Shown: one piece after another, positions 35,045 through 44,234 of the stretch
Layout of the letters: the number at the start of each line of letters is the position of its first letter
How positions within the stretch are numbered: position 1 is the first letter of the stretch
Assembly: GCA_029225085.1 (NCBI GenBank)
Contig: JAQXVU010000012.1
Span: 32,368-96,367, forward strand
From: Eggerthellales bacterium
Lineage (GTDB): Bacteria > Actinomycetota > Coriobacteriia > Coriobacteriales > Eggerthellaceae
Direction of reading: 5' to 3'
Length of the DNA: 64,000 nt
Made by a program: the position numbers and the translations under genes
Notes under the pieces: model-generated
Told to the model about the DNA's origin: nothing
Database searches by the model: none
What the model saw: only the letters and a program-made list of their open reading frames with translations

Positions 35045-35168
35045 TGTCCATTACGATGGACACGCATGGCAAACGAGCCCCGTCTCCAGCGCCTGAAAAC
35101 CAAAAATCCGCAGGTTAGTTATGCTTAAAACGCCTTTATTTCCCGTATGTCCATCTCAGTGGACACGC
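35045..35168. promoter_or_regulatory. Paired palindromes TGTCCA...TGGACACGC
   Basis: Two 21-bp sites, 35045-35065 (TGTCCAT-tacg-ATGGACA-CGC) and 35148-35168 (TGTCCA-tctcag-TGGACA-CGC), share arms and the CGC tail but differ in the centre. A perfect hairpin GCAGGTTGC-CAT-GCAACCTGC follows at 35236-35256. The 410-bp gap 34926-35335 separates the divergent lipoprotein and trmO genes; these look like operator sites for an unidentified regulator. Confidence 0.5.
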
Positions 35169-35322
35169 GCCATCGATGAAATGCGATAACCTTCAGCTGC
35201 CACGCTTCCTCTGGCAAGTGGGGACGTTGCGGCTCGCAGGTTGCCATGCAACCTGCCGAGTCGCCGCATGGCGCATCAGGCCCATTCCAAATGCCCTCCC
35301 CTAGCAAATGCAGGGTCCGTGC

Positions 35323-35328
35323 TATAGT
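35323..35328 (+). promoter_or_regulatory. -10 box of a leaderless promoter for trmO
   Basis: TATAGT ends 7 bases before the GTG at 35336, so transcription should begin at or next to the start codon. No Shine-Dalgarno site is present. No convincing -35. Confidence 0.55.
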
Positions 35329-35335
35329 TTCGCCT

Positions 35336-36025
35336 GTGAAACCCATAGCCTACATACACTCTGATTTCTCTCAGAAGTTCGGAATCCCCCGCCAAAGCGG
35401 CCTGGTAGACAGCCTTGAAGCGACCATCGTCTTCTGCCCGGAATACGCCAACCCGGCAGCTCTGAAGGGCCTGGACGGATTCAGTCACCTCTGGCTCATC
35501 TGGGAATTCGACGGTGCCAAACGAAGCGGCTGGTCCCCCACCGTACGCCCCCCTCGTCTGGGAGGTCGCGAGCGCATGGGCGTCTTCGCCACCCGCTCCC
35601 CCTTCCGCCCTAACTCCCTGGGCCTGTCCTGCGTGCGCTTGAAGAGCATCGAGTACACCGACGAGGGGCCCGTCATTCACGTGTTGGGAGCAGATCTGCG
35701 CGACGGCACCCCCATCTTCGACATAAAGCCCTATCTGCCTTACGCGGACTGTCACCCTGATGCCACCGGCGGCTTCACCGACAACGTGCACTACCGCCAT
35801 CTGCAAGTAGTCATCCCCGATGAACTGCTGAGCAAGGTTCCTGCCGAGAAACGTGAAGCCCTCATTGGCGTCTTGCAGGAAGATCCACGTCCGCCCCTGC
35901 AGCAAGACCCCGACAAGGTCTTCTCCATGGCCTTCGCAGACCTCGACGTTCACTTCACGGTGAAAGGCGACGATCTTCATGTGGTGGAAGTACAGACAAG
36001 CGTCGACGCTTCGGAGAATCACTAG
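35336..36025 (+). CDS. trmO: tRNA (adenine-N6)-methyltransferase TrmO
   Basis: A 229-residue TsaA/TrmO protein, which methylates t6A37 of tRNA-Thr to m6t6A using SAM. N-terminal beta-barrel with KPIAYIHSDFSQKFGIPRQS, GFSHLWLIWEF, GVFATRSPFRPNSLGLSCV and DIKPYLPYAD; the C-terminal extension (about 155-229) matches full-length TrmO. GTG start by frame and family N-terminus, apparently leaderless. The upstream frame from 35246 has no start support. Confidence 0.9.
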   Translation: MKPIAYIHSDFSQKFGIPRQSGLVDSLEATIVFCPEYANPAALKGLDGFSHLWLIWEFDGAKRSGWSPTVRPPRLGGRERMGVFATRSPFRPNSLGLSCVRLKSIEYTDEGPVIHVLGADLRDGTPIFDIKPYLPYADCHPDATGGFTDNVHYRHLQVVIPDELLSKVPAEKREALIGVLQEDPRPPLQQDPDKVFSMAFADLDVHFTVKGDDLHVVEVQTSVDASENH

Positions 36026-36094
36026 GCTTAGGCCGACGCCAGCGCCTTAGAAGGGCACAGCCCCTCGTTCATTCGTTTACGCTGCGAACGGCGC

Positions 36095-36880
36095 TTAGTT
36101 CATGACGCAGCTCGCCACGCCGAAAACCACGGCGATGACGGCAACGACAATGATGCCGATGAAGATGAGGCTGCGCTTCTGGGCTTCCTTGCGACGGGAG
36201 TGCCACGCGTTGCCATTTCGCTTTGCGTACACCTGACGCTGCCTGGCGCTTTGCTGGGCCTTATAGGCCCTGTTGGAAGCACGCTGGGCTTCTTCCATAG
36301 TAAGAGGTCGACCTGCAGGCCTACCTGTAACAGGCCCGCTACCAACAGGCCTACCGCCTGCCGAGCCACCTCTGGCAGATCCCGCGCCTGAAGGCCTTCC
36401 GCCAACCTGACGTGCGCCAGTAGCGAAGGTTGCACCACCCGCACGCCCGCCAGTGACAGCTCGCTCATCGCGCATCTGGCGAAGACGCTGATCGCTCTCT
36501 TCGCTACCCCGCTCGCGAACGCCGGTAACCTTGTCCATACGCAGGCTATCGTCATCGATGAGAATGCGGCCGGAACGCTGAGAACGTTGACGATTCATGC
36601 CGTCGCGACCAAAGTAGTCATCGCCAAAATCCTGGCGAGAGGTGCGAGCGTACTGAGAAGGCCGAGTATCCGCAGAGGTGCGCTCAGAGCCATAACGCAC
36701 CCTGTTGGCATCGGAAGACCCTGCGCGACGGACATCGCGCGCCTCGTCATAACGGTTGGCATAACGTCCTGACGTGTCGGAATGGCGAACCGGAGGCACC
36801 ACGGGACGCGCGGAAACAGGCTGCCTGGTTGAGTTGGCGAACCGTGCGTTGGGAGACGTGTTCTCGAGACGATCGTCCAT
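36095..36880 (-). CDS. Arg-rich tail-anchored membrane protein, unknown
   Basis: 261 residues, highly basic and low-complexity: Arg/Ser/Asp-rich first half, Gly/Arg/Pro-rich middle (GGRPSGAGSARGGSAGGRPV and similar), a helical Arg/Gln/Ala stretch, and a single C-terminal membrane helix (LIFIGIIVVAVIAVVFGVASCV). A long disordered cytoplasmic tail is predicted. The ATG overlaps the methyltransferase stop (TGATG) and GGAGG lies 7 bases upstream, so translation is coupled. Function unknown; nucleic acid or ribosome binding is conceivable from composition and context. Confidence 0.65.
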   Translation of the reverse strand: MDDRLENTSPNARFANSTRQPVSARPVVPPVRHSDTSGRYANRYDEARDVRRAGSSDANRVRYGSERTSADTRPSQYARTSRQDFGDDYFGRDGMNRQRSQRSGRILIDDDSLRMDKVTGVRERGSEESDQRLRQMRDERAVTGGRAGGATFATGARQVGGRPSGAGSARGGSAGGRPVGSGPVTGRPAGRPLTMEEAQRASNRAYKAQQSARQRQVYAKRNGNAWHSRRKEAQKRSLIFIGIIVVAVIAVVFGVASCVMN

Positions 36881-37713
36881 CACGCACCCTCCTCATGAGG
36901 GCAGAGCTGCCAGAACGCCACCGCGGAAGCAGCCGCCACGTTCAGGGAATCGACCCCGTGGGCCATGGGGATGCGCACCACGAAATCGCAGTCAGCGATG
37001 GTAGTCTTCTTCAGGCCGTCGCCCTCGGTGCCCAGAACCAGCGCAAGCTTGTCGCACGAGGCGAGAACAGGGTCATCGAGAGAGATAGAATCGTCGCTGA
37101 GGGCCAGGGCCGCAGTCTTGAAGCCAAGGCGATGCAGCTCGGCAACGCCGGCATCGGGCCAGGGCTCATCCTCTGATCCGATGCGCGTCCAAGGAACCTG
37201 AAACACCGTGCCCATAGACACACGAATGGCACGACGATACAAAGGGTCATAGCAATCGGGAGTCACCAGCACCGCATCAACATTCAAAGCGGCGGCACTG
37301 CGGAAGATGGCACCCACGTTGGTGTGGTTGGTGATTCCTTCCAAAATGGCAACGCGATGCGCGTCTTTCAGCAGCGCCTCGACGGAAGGAAGCACCGGAC
37401 GCCGCATAGCGCACAGAATGCCCCGGGTAAGCTCGAAGCCCACCAGCGATTCAAGCTCCTGAGCAGGAGCCGTGAACACAGGGACATCCTCGGGCATGCG
37501 AGCAATCAGATCGGCTTCCACCGAAAGACGATGATCGGGAATCAGGAGGGACAGGGGTTCGTACCCGCCATCGAGCGCGCGGGTGATAACCTTCTCAGAC
37601 TCGGCAATGAAGATGCCCTTTTCGGGCTCGAGCCTATTGCGCAGCTGCAAGTCGGTCAGCCGAACATACGCGTCGAGGCGCGGATCAGAAAGAGATGTGA
37701 TTGGCTGAACCAT
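36880..37713 (-). CDS. SpoU/TrmH-family RNA 2'-O-methyltransferase
   Basis: 277 residues. An N-terminal substrate-binding domain (to about 100) and a SPOUT domain with the three motifs: EGITNHTNVGAIFRSAAALN, LVLGTEGDGL and IPMAHGVDSLNVAAASAVA. It uses SAM to methylate a ribose in rRNA or tRNA; the exact site cannot be given. Coupled to the downstream Arg-rich protein gene. Confidence 0.9.
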   Translation of the reverse strand: MVQPITSLSDPRLDAYVRLTDLQLRNRLEPEKGIFIAESEKVITRALDGGYEPLSLLIPDHRLSVEADLIARMPEDVPVFTAPAQELESLVGFELTRGILCAMRRPVLPSVEALLKDAHRVAILEGITNHTNVGAIFRSAAALNVDAVLVTPDCYDPLYRRAIRVSMGTVFQVPWTRIGSEDEPWPDAGVAELHRLGFKTAALALSDDSISLDDPVLASCDKLALVLGTEGDGLKKTTIADCDFVVRIPMAHGVDSLNVAAASAVAFWQLCPHEEGA

Positions 37714-38067
37714 AGGGTGACTGCCTCAACCTCGCTCTACGGACGGCAAACTTGCAAACTATATATAGTATCGACATCAAAGACGTCCGTATGTACGAAT
37801 TCACCTACATATCGGACGAACTATACAAATAATAACCAAGCCGCAATTTTGTGGCAGGACATTTGAGGAGGAACTTTTCTTCCAATCCGTCTATCTGGAC
37901 ATTTTGTCCAGAAAATCGGTCATTACCAAAAATTTGATGGAAGGATACTCGCTCGGCAGCAGAGCCCGTTTACCCATTGGAAACAAGCGCTGTTAAACAG
38001 AAGCTGCAGGCTTCCGACACAAAACTACTCGGCAGCTACAGGTTGTCAGCGCCGAGCTAAGCGGAGA
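37714..38067. other. AT-richer intergenic region with palindromes
   Basis: 354 bp between genes of the same strand. It is AT-richer than its neighbours. TCTGGACA-TTT-TGTCCAGA at 37894-37912 is a perfect palindrome; GTCCGTATGTA and TACATATCGGAC at about 37780-37823 form an imperfect one. A promoter for the methyltransferase (ATATATAGTA at about 37761) is likely. A GAGGAGG at 37865 has no start codon at a suitable distance. No gene seen. Confidence 0.5.
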
Positions 38068-38514
38068 CTACAGGTTGTCGGTATCGAGCCAGATGGTGAA
38101 GGGTCCATGATTGCTCAGGTGAACGTCCATCATGGCGCCGAACTGTCCGGTAACCACATGAGCCACATCGGCCTGAGCCAAGCTCACGAAATGCTCGTAC
38201 AGGGGAATGGCGGTTTCAGGACGAGCCGCCTCCGTAAAGGAAGGCCGATTGCCCTTCTTGCAGTTTGCGTACAGCGTGAACTGGGACACGATCATGACGT
38301 CCCCTTCCACATCGCCTAAGGACAGGTTGGTCTTGCCCGCCTCGTCTTCGAAGACGCGCATCTTGCTGATCTTCTGCCAAAGACGCTCAGCCTGAGCAGG
38401 GGCATCCTCGGCGCCCACGCCCAACAAGATAACGTAGCCACGGCCAATCGTGCCCGATGCCTGGCCCTCGATATCGATGCTCGCCTCTGAAACGCACTGC
38501 ACTAAAGCCCTCAT
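38068..38514 (-). CDS. dtd: D-aminoacyl-tRNA deacylase
   Basis: A 148-residue DTD, which removes D-amino acids from mischarged tRNA. The signature motifs SQFTLYA and NHGPFTIWLD (cross-subunit Gly-Pro site) are intact, with MRALVQCVSEASI at the N-terminus. ATG at 38514 has GAGG upstream. Length is standard. Confidence 0.93.
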   Translation of the reverse strand: MRALVQCVSEASIDIEGQASGTIGRGYVILLGVGAEDAPAQAERLWQKISKMRVFEDEAGKTNLSLGDVEGDVMIVSQFTLYANCKKGNRPSFTEAARPETAIPLYEHFVSLAQADVAHVVTGQFGAMMDVHLSNHGPFTIWLDTDNL

Positions 38515-38603
38515 GGGCACCTCGCTTTCGTCCTGTATCGCCGCAGAGAGGCTATCATAGCAGTATGCCTGCCGCCATCAGCCCGCTGAAAGAGAGGACC
38601 ACC

Positions 38604-39224
38604 ATGGCCACCCTGCTATACCAAGGACACGGAAGCTTTCGCCTGACCTGCAACGACGGCACCATCGTGTACATCGACCCCTTCGGAGGCAACGGCTACG
38701 ACCTCCCCGCCGACCTGATTCTGAACACTCACGACCACCCCGACCACGTGCGCTACGACAAGATGCCCCATGCCGAGGGGTGCCAGCTCATCGTGGCTAA
38801 GGACTTCTTCGATGAGAACGGCGCCCACAAAACCATCAACACCAAGGGCCTCACCATCACCGCTGTCGATGCCTGCAACGAGAACCACCCCATCACCTCC
38901 TGCGTGGGCTTGGTGATAGACGTTGATGGCGTGCGCCTCTATGACACGGGCGACACCAGCACCACCGATGACATGCGCTCCGGCCGTTTGGCAGCTATGG
39001 AACTAGACTATGCCCTCATCTGCGGAGACGGCATCTTCAACATGGATATCCCCGAAGCCTCTCGCTGCGCAGAGATGATCGGGGCTCGCCACACCATCCC
39101 CATGCACCTGCTGCCCGCCGACACCACCGGCGAGACCAACCTCTTCAGCCCTGAGCGAGCAGAGGCCTTCACCGGCCCCGGCAAGCTGGTGCTGACCCCC
39201 GGCACGGAGATCGAGCTGCGGTAA
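38604..39224 (+). CDS. Metallo-beta-lactamase-fold hydrolase
   Basis: 206 residues. GHGSFRL and VYIDPFGG, the metal motif THDHPDHVRYD, DTGDTSTTDDM and TIPMHLLP correspond to an MBL-fold metal-dependent hydrolase of the UlaG/UPF0173-like type. The His-x-Asp-His motif reads H-D-H-x-D-H. GAGAGGA precedes the ATG at 38604. Substrate unknown; divergent from dtd. Confidence 0.82.
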   Translation: MATLLYQGHGSFRLTCNDGTIVYIDPFGGNGYDLPADLILNTHDHPDHVRYDKMPHAEGCQLIVAKDFFDENGAHKTINTKGLTITAVDACNENHPITSCVGLVIDVDGVRLYDTGDTSTTDDMRSGRLAAMELDYALICGDGIFNMDIPEASRCAEMIGARHTIPMHLLPADTTGETNLFSPERAEAFTGPGKLVLTPGTEIELR

Positions 39225-39378
39225 TCACCGACAGGATCGCTGTGACCTGCCAAACAGCGCGCTCACCCTTCTTCCAAAGCTAAGAAGCCATCGGACAACG
39301 CCCGTTCAGCGGCACAACGGGAGGTTATTCGTCCATTTTCTTGGGACGTTCCTAGCAAACCTAGATTATTCACGCCCA

Positions 39379-39384
39379 TATAGT
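39379..39384 (+). promoter_or_regulatory. Probable -10 box of the suf operon
   Basis: TATAGT about 80 bp upstream of sufC in an AT-richer stretch. The -35 is weak. No Rrf2/IscR-type or other clear operator is seen by eye. Confidence 0.4.
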
Positions 39385-39463
39385 GTAAAAAGATGGGTGA
39401 AAGATAACAGTATTCAGCCCCCTTTCGCTGAAAAGGAGCACCCTAGGAAGAAGCGTGATTTCA

Positions 39464-40333
39464 ATGGCAGAGAAACTCCTGGTCACTCGTGACCTTAATA
39501 TCGCTGCAGACGAAACCCCCATTCTCCGTGACGTAAACTTCTCTATCGAAGCTGGTACCACCACCGTCCTCATGGGACCTAACGGTGCTGGCAAGACCAC
39601 TCTCGGCCACGCCCTCATGGGCAATCCCGAGTACCAGGTCGCGTCCGGAACCATTACCTTCAACGGTGAGGACATCACCGATTACTCCCCCGACAAGCGC
39701 GCCGTCGCCGGCATGTTCATGAGCTTCCAGGCTCCTGTCGAAGTCCCCGGCGTTCCCCTGGCCACCTTCCTGCGCGCCATCGTGGCAACCCGCCCCGAGC
39801 TGAAGCTTCGCGGCGCCAAGTTCAAGAAGCGCGTGGCAGAGATCATGGACCAGCTGAACATGGATCCCAGCTACCTCGACCGCGAGCTGAACGTGGGATT
39901 CTCCGGTGGCGAGAAGAAGAAGCTCGAGATGCTGCAGCTGCTGCTTCTGCAGCCTAAGCTGGCCATCCTCGACGAGACCGACTCCGGCCTCGATGTCGAC
40001 GCCCTCGACACCGTGTCCCGCGCCATCAACCTGTACCAGGAGATGGGCGGCACCCTGCTCATGATCACCCACAACACCCGCATCCTCGAGCACGTAAAGG
40101 TCGACAAGGTGCAGGTGCTGGTTCGCGGCCAGATCGTCGACGCCGGCTGCTCCGACCTCATCCTCGAAATCGACAACAAGGGCTTCGAGCGCTACGTGGC
40201 AGAGGGCTCTGGTTCCGCTAGCGTTGCCGCTGCCCAGGAAAACCAGTCGAAGGCCTTCTCTGAGTTCAACGTAGAAGATGCCCTGGCCAATATGGAAGCC
40301 GCCCTTGAAGAGCACGACCAAGCAGGCGAGTAA
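39464..40333 (+). CDS. sufC: Fe-S assembly ATPase SufC
   Basis: 289 residues, with Walker A GPNGAGKTT, Q-loop region MFMSFQAPVEVPG, signature FSGGEKKKLEMLQ, Walker B LAILDETDSGLD and a SufC-specific long C-terminus. It powers the SufBCD scaffold for Fe-S cluster building. The C-terminal ~35 residues (SGSASVAAAQENQSKAFSEF onward) exceed typical SufC. Start at 39464 is chosen by family; a GTG at 39455 lies closer to AGGAAG and cannot be excluded. First gene of sufCBDSU. Confidence 0.93.
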   Translation: MAEKLLVTRDLNIAADETPILRDVNFSIEAGTTTVLMGPNGAGKTTLGHALMGNPEYQVASGTITFNGEDITDYSPDKRAVAGMFMSFQAPVEVPGVPLATFLRAIVATRPELKLRGAKFKKRVAEIMDQLNMDPSYLDRELNVGFSGGEKKKLEMLQLLLLQPKLAILDETDSGLDVDALDTVSRAINLYQEMGGTLLMITHNTRILEHVKVDKVQVLVRGQIVDAGCSDLILEIDNKGFERYVAEGSGSASVAAAQENQSKAFSEFNVEDALANMEAALEEHDQAGE

Positions 40334-40335
40334 CC

Positions 40336-41745
40336 ATGGCAGGACAGAGGACTGAAGTCGCAGACGTCGATCGCGAGCGCTACGACTTCATTAAGAGCGA
40401 GGAGGGCACCGAGCGTGTTCACGCCGGCCTGACCCCCGACATCATTCGCGAGATCTCCGCGCGCAAGGACGAGCCCGAGTGGATGCTCGAGCATCGCCTG
40501 AAGTGCCTCGAGATCTACAACAAGACCCCTATCCCCAACTGGGGCCCCTCCCTTGACGGCCTGGACATGGCCAACATCGTCACCTACGTGAAGCCCAAGG
40601 GCGAGCAGAAGAGCGACTGGGAGAGCGTCCCCGAGGACATCAAGGACACCTTCGACCGTCTGGGCATCCCCCAGGCCGAGCGTGCCTACCTGGCAGGCGT
40701 GGGCGCCCAGTACGACTCTGAGCTGGTGTATCACAACATCCAGGAGTCCGTGGCCGACAAGGGCATCGTGTACTCCGGCATCGAAGAGGCCATGAAGGAT
40801 GGCTGGGAGGACGTCATCCGCCAGCACTTCATGAAGCTGGTGCCTCCCACGGACCACAAGTTCGCGGCCCTGCACGGCGCCGTCTGGAGCGGCGGCTCCT
40901 TCGTGTACGTTCCCGCAGGTGTGAAGCTCGACTTCCCCTTGCAGAGCTACTTCCGTCTGAACGCCAAGGGCGCAGGCCAGTTCGAGCACACCCTCATCAT
41001 TGTGGAAGAAGGCGCTGAACTGCACTTCATCGAGGGCTGCTCCGCCCCCAAGTACAACGTGGCCAACCTGCATGCTGGCTGCGTAGAGCTCTTCGTGAAG
41101 GACAACGCCAAGCTGCGTTACTCCACCATCGAAAACTGGTCGAAGAACATGTACAACCTGAACACCAAGCGTTCTATCGTGGGCAAGAACGGCACCATCG
41201 AATGGGTGTCCGGCTCCTTCGGCAGCCACGTAGGCTGCCTGTACCCCATGAGCATCCTGCAGGGCGAGGGCTCTACCAGCGAGTTCACCGGCATCACCTT
41301 CGCCGGCACCGGCCAGGACCTTGATACCGGCTGCAAGGTTGTCTGCGCAGCTCCCAACACCAAGGCCGTGGTGAACACCAAGTCCATCTCGAAGGGCGGC
41401 GGCGTTTCCACCTTCCGTAGCTCCGTGGTTGCCACCCCCGCTGCCGAGAACGCCAGCGTGTCCGTCTCCTGCGCCAGCCTCATGCTCGACGACAAGAGCC
41501 GCTCCGACACCATCCCCACCATGGACATCCGCTGCGACAACGTGTCCGTAGGCCACGAGGCCTCCATTGGCCGCATCGGCAACGACCTCATGTTCTACCT
41601 CATGAGCCGCGGCATCCCCGAGGACGAAGCTTCCACCATGGTAGTAAACGGCTTCGCCAACCCCGTTTCCAAGGAACTGCCCTTGGAATACGCGGTAGAA
41701 ATGAACAACCTCATTAAGCTCGAGATGGAAGGGGCGATCGGATAA
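40336..41745 (+). CDS. sufB: Fe-S scaffold protein SufB
   Basis: A 469-residue SufB with the beta-helix core (GAVWSGGSFVYVPAGVKLDF, EGCSAPKYNVANLHAG, VGHEASIGRIGNDLMFYLMSRGI). It forms the SufBC2D scaffold where the cluster is built. A conserved Cys lies in EGCSAP. It starts 3 bases after sufC; its stop overlaps the sufD start. Confidence 0.95.
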   Translation: MAGQRTEVADVDRERYDFIKSEEGTERVHAGLTPDIIREISARKDEPEWMLEHRLKCLEIYNKTPIPNWGPSLDGLDMANIVTYVKPKGEQKSDWESVPEDIKDTFDRLGIPQAERAYLAGVGAQYDSELVYHNIQESVADKGIVYSGIEEAMKDGWEDVIRQHFMKLVPPTDHKFAALHGAVWSGGSFVYVPAGVKLDFPLQSYFRLNAKGAGQFEHTLIIVEEGAELHFIEGCSAPKYNVANLHAGCVELFVKDNAKLRYSTIENWSKNMYNLNTKRSIVGKNGTIEWVSGSFGSHVGCLYPMSILQGEGSTSEFTGITFAGTGQDLDTGCKVVCAAPNTKAVVNTKSISKGGGVSTFRSSVVATPAAENASVSVSCASLMLDDKSRSDTIPTMDIRCDNVSVGHEASIGRIGNDLMFYLMSRGIPEDEASTMVVNGFANPVSKELPLEYAVEMNNLIKLEMEGAIG

Positions 41746-42995
41746 TGACTGCAACGAATCCTCTGCTCACCCCAACCTGGAATCGCCATCACCTGAACGG
41801 CACCGACGTGACCCTGCCCGATATGGGCTGCACCGACGGCCCCGTCATGGCCTATGCCGATGCCGTGAGCATCACCGTTCCTGAAACCTACGTGGCCCTC
41901 GAGCCTCAGGACTTCGACACCCGCTGGGCCTCCTTCGAGGAAGCGCAGCGCACCGCAACTGCCAACCGCGTCACCGTGAAGAGCACCCCCGATGTCAGCG
42001 AGGAGCCCTTCCACACCTTCGCCCAGGACAAGGAGCACCTCGACGTGCCCGCCCGCAACGCCATTCCCCGTGGCGCCGCAGACTACGCCCTTGGCGATGA
42101 AGCGGTGGAATGGATGTGGGACGCCAACCTGGCCGCCGCCTACGTGGCCCTGCCCCCCTTCAAAGCTGAGACCGAGCCCGTGGTGGTGCGCGCGAAGGCA
42201 CAGCCCGGCGCTGTGGCCCTGGCCAGCCTAGATATCGTGGCCTGCGAGGGCGCCGAGGCCTGCATCGTGCTCGAAGCGGACTCCCCCGTTGCCGGCGAAG
42301 GCACCGTGGGCATCAACCTGCGCATCATCGCCGAAGACAACGCCCGCGTGCAGGTGAAGCAACTGCAGACCCTGGGAGATTCCTGGGTGTATTTGGAATC
42401 CTTCGAGTCTAAGGTAGCCGATAACGCCAAGATCATCGTCGACCAGACCTACCTGGGCGGCAAGGAGAGCTACATCGGCAACGGCCACGCCCTCATGGGC
42501 TTCCGCTCCGACGTGGACATCGACACCTCCTACTTGGCTACTGGCGCTTCCACCCTCGACTTCAACTACCTCATCCGCCAATTCGGCAAGCAGACCAATT
42601 CCAAGCTCATCGCCAATGGCGTTCTGGCCGGTACCGCCACCAAGAACCTGCGCGGCACCATCGACCTCATTCACGGGGCCAAGGGCGCTCACGGCCATGA
42701 GCTCGAGAACGTACTGCTGACCAACCAGGGCGTGCACAACCGCTCCCTGCCCATCATCCTCTGCGACGAGGACGACGTGCAGGGCGACCACGGCGCTTCC
42801 ATCGGCCATGTTCCCGCCGAGCAGCGCTACTACCTGGGCTCTCGCGGCCTGTCCGATGCCCAGATCGACGCCTTGTTCCTCCGCTCAACCTTCGAGCGGG
42901 CCCTTGTTCATGCCCATGACGATGCCAGCCGCACCGCCATTAACCGCCTGGCCACCCAGGTCCTCGGCGAGCCCCTGGCAGACCATCAGGAGTAA
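41745..42995 (+). CDS. sufD: Fe-S assembly protein SufD
   Basis: 416 residues with the SufD C-terminal motif (ENVLLTNQGVHNRSLPIILCDEDDVQGDHGASIG), ending in a helical region. Partner of SufB and SufC. The start ATG overlaps the sufB stop (TAATG), indicating coupled translation. Confidence 0.93.
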   Translation: MTATNPLLTPTWNRHHLNGTDVTLPDMGCTDGPVMAYADAVSITVPETYVALEPQDFDTRWASFEEAQRTATANRVTVKSTPDVSEEPFHTFAQDKEHLDVPARNAIPRGAADYALGDEAVEWMWDANLAAAYVALPPFKAETEPVVVRAKAQPGAVALASLDIVACEGAEACIVLEADSPVAGEGTVGINLRIIAEDNARVQVKQLQTLGDSWVYLESFESKVADNAKIIVDQTYLGGKESYIGNGHALMGFRSDVDIDTSYLATGASTLDFNYLIRQFGKQTNSKLIANGVLAGTATKNLRGTIDLIHGAKGAHGHELENVLLTNQGVHNRSLPIILCDEDDVQGDHGASIGHVPAEQRYYLGSRGLSDAQIDALFLRSTFERALVHAHDDASRTAINRLATQVLGEPLADHQE

Positions 42996-43004
42996 GGGAG
43001 ACCA

Positions 43005-44234
43005 ATGACTGTAGATATCACCGCCAACCCCTACAAGGCGGACTTCCCCCTTTTGGCCAACAACCCTGACCTGGCCTTCCTCGACAGCGCAGCCACCGCT
43101 CAGCGCCCTGCCTGCGTGCTCGACGCTCAGAAGGAGTTCTACGAGACCATGAACTCCAACCCCCTGCGTGGCCTCTACAGCCTTTCCATTCAGGCAACCA
43201 AGGCCATCGAAGACGCCAGGGCCTCTATCGCCGCCTTCATCGGCGCCACCGACCCCGACCAGATCGCCTTCACCCGCAACACCAGCGAGTCGCTGAACCT
43301 GCTGGCCCTGTCCTATGCGCCCACGGTACTGCAGCCCGGCGACGAGGTGGTCATCTCTATCATGGAGCACCATTCCAACCTCATCCCCTGGCAGCAGGCT
43401 TGCCGCAACGCCGGCGCCACTCTGGTGTACCTGCGCCCCGATGACCAGGGCGTCATCACCGATGAGGAGATTCAGGCCAAGATCGGCCCCAAGACCAAGA
43501 TCGTCTCTATCGCCCAGGTCTCTAACGTCCTGGGTGTCGAGAACCCCGTGAAGAAGATCTGCGACGTGGCTCACAGCTTCGGCGCCGTGGTCTTCGTAGA
43601 CGGCGCCCAGAGCGTCCCCCACATGACCGTGAACGTGGCCGACCTGGGCTGCGACGCCTTCGCCTTCAGCGGCCACAAGGTCTTCGGACCTATGGGCATC
43701 GGCGTGCTGTGGGGCACCCGCCAGCTCCTCGAGGCCATGCCTCCCCTGTACACCGGCGGCGAGATGATCGAGTACGTCTCCGAGACCGAGGCAACCTGGG
43801 CCCCCATCCCCACCAAGTTTGAGGCAGGCACCCAGGACGCTGCCGGCATCGCTGGCCTTGCCGCCGCCATCGCCTACGTGAACGACAAGGGCATGGATGC
43901 TCTGGCCGCTCGCGAGGCCGCACTGGTGCAGGAGGCCTTCACCCGCCTGACCCAGCTGCCCTACATTCAGATTATCGGCCCTGATGACCCCGCCGCCCAC
44001 CACGGCGTCATCAGCTTCAACATCGAGGGCATTCACCCTCACGACGTGGCATCTATCATGGATTCCGCCAATGTCGCCATCCGCGCCGGCCACCATTGCG
44101 CCCAGCCTCTGCTGGCCTGGTTGGGTGTGGAAAGTTGCTGCAGAGCGTCGCTGGCGTTCTATAATGACCGCAAGGACATCGACCGACTCATTGAAGCTGT
44201 AGAACTGGTTTGGAGGATCTTCCATGGGGCTTGA
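43005..44234 (+). CDS. sufS: Cysteine desulfurase SufS
   Basis: A 409-residue PLP enzyme taking sulfur from cysteine. PLP-Lys in FAFSGHKVFGPMGIG, His in EHHSN, and active Cys region RAGHHCAQPLLAW with the group II (SufS) pattern; the late CCRASLAFYND is also typical. GGGAGACC precedes the ATG, 9 bp after sufD. Overlaps sufU by 11 bp, so sulfur is probably passed directly to SufU. Confidence 0.95.
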   Translation: MTVDITANPYKADFPLLANNPDLAFLDSAATAQRPACVLDAQKEFYETMNSNPLRGLYSLSIQATKAIEDARASIAAFIGATDPDQIAFTRNTSESLNLLALSYAPTVLQPGDEVVISIMEHHSNLIPWQQACRNAGATLVYLRPDDQGVITDEEIQAKIGPKTKIVSIAQVSNVLGVENPVKKICDVAHSFGAVVFVDGAQSVPHMTVNVADLGCDAFAFSGHKVFGPMGIGVLWGTRQLLEAMPPLYTGGEMIEYVSETEATWAPIPTKFEAGTQDAAGIAGLAAAIAYVNDKGMDALAAREAALVQEAFTRLTQLPYIQIIGPDDPAAHHGVISFNIEGIHPHDVASIMDSANVAIRAGHHCAQPLLAWLGVESCCRASLAFYNDRKDIDRLIEAVELVWRIFHGA

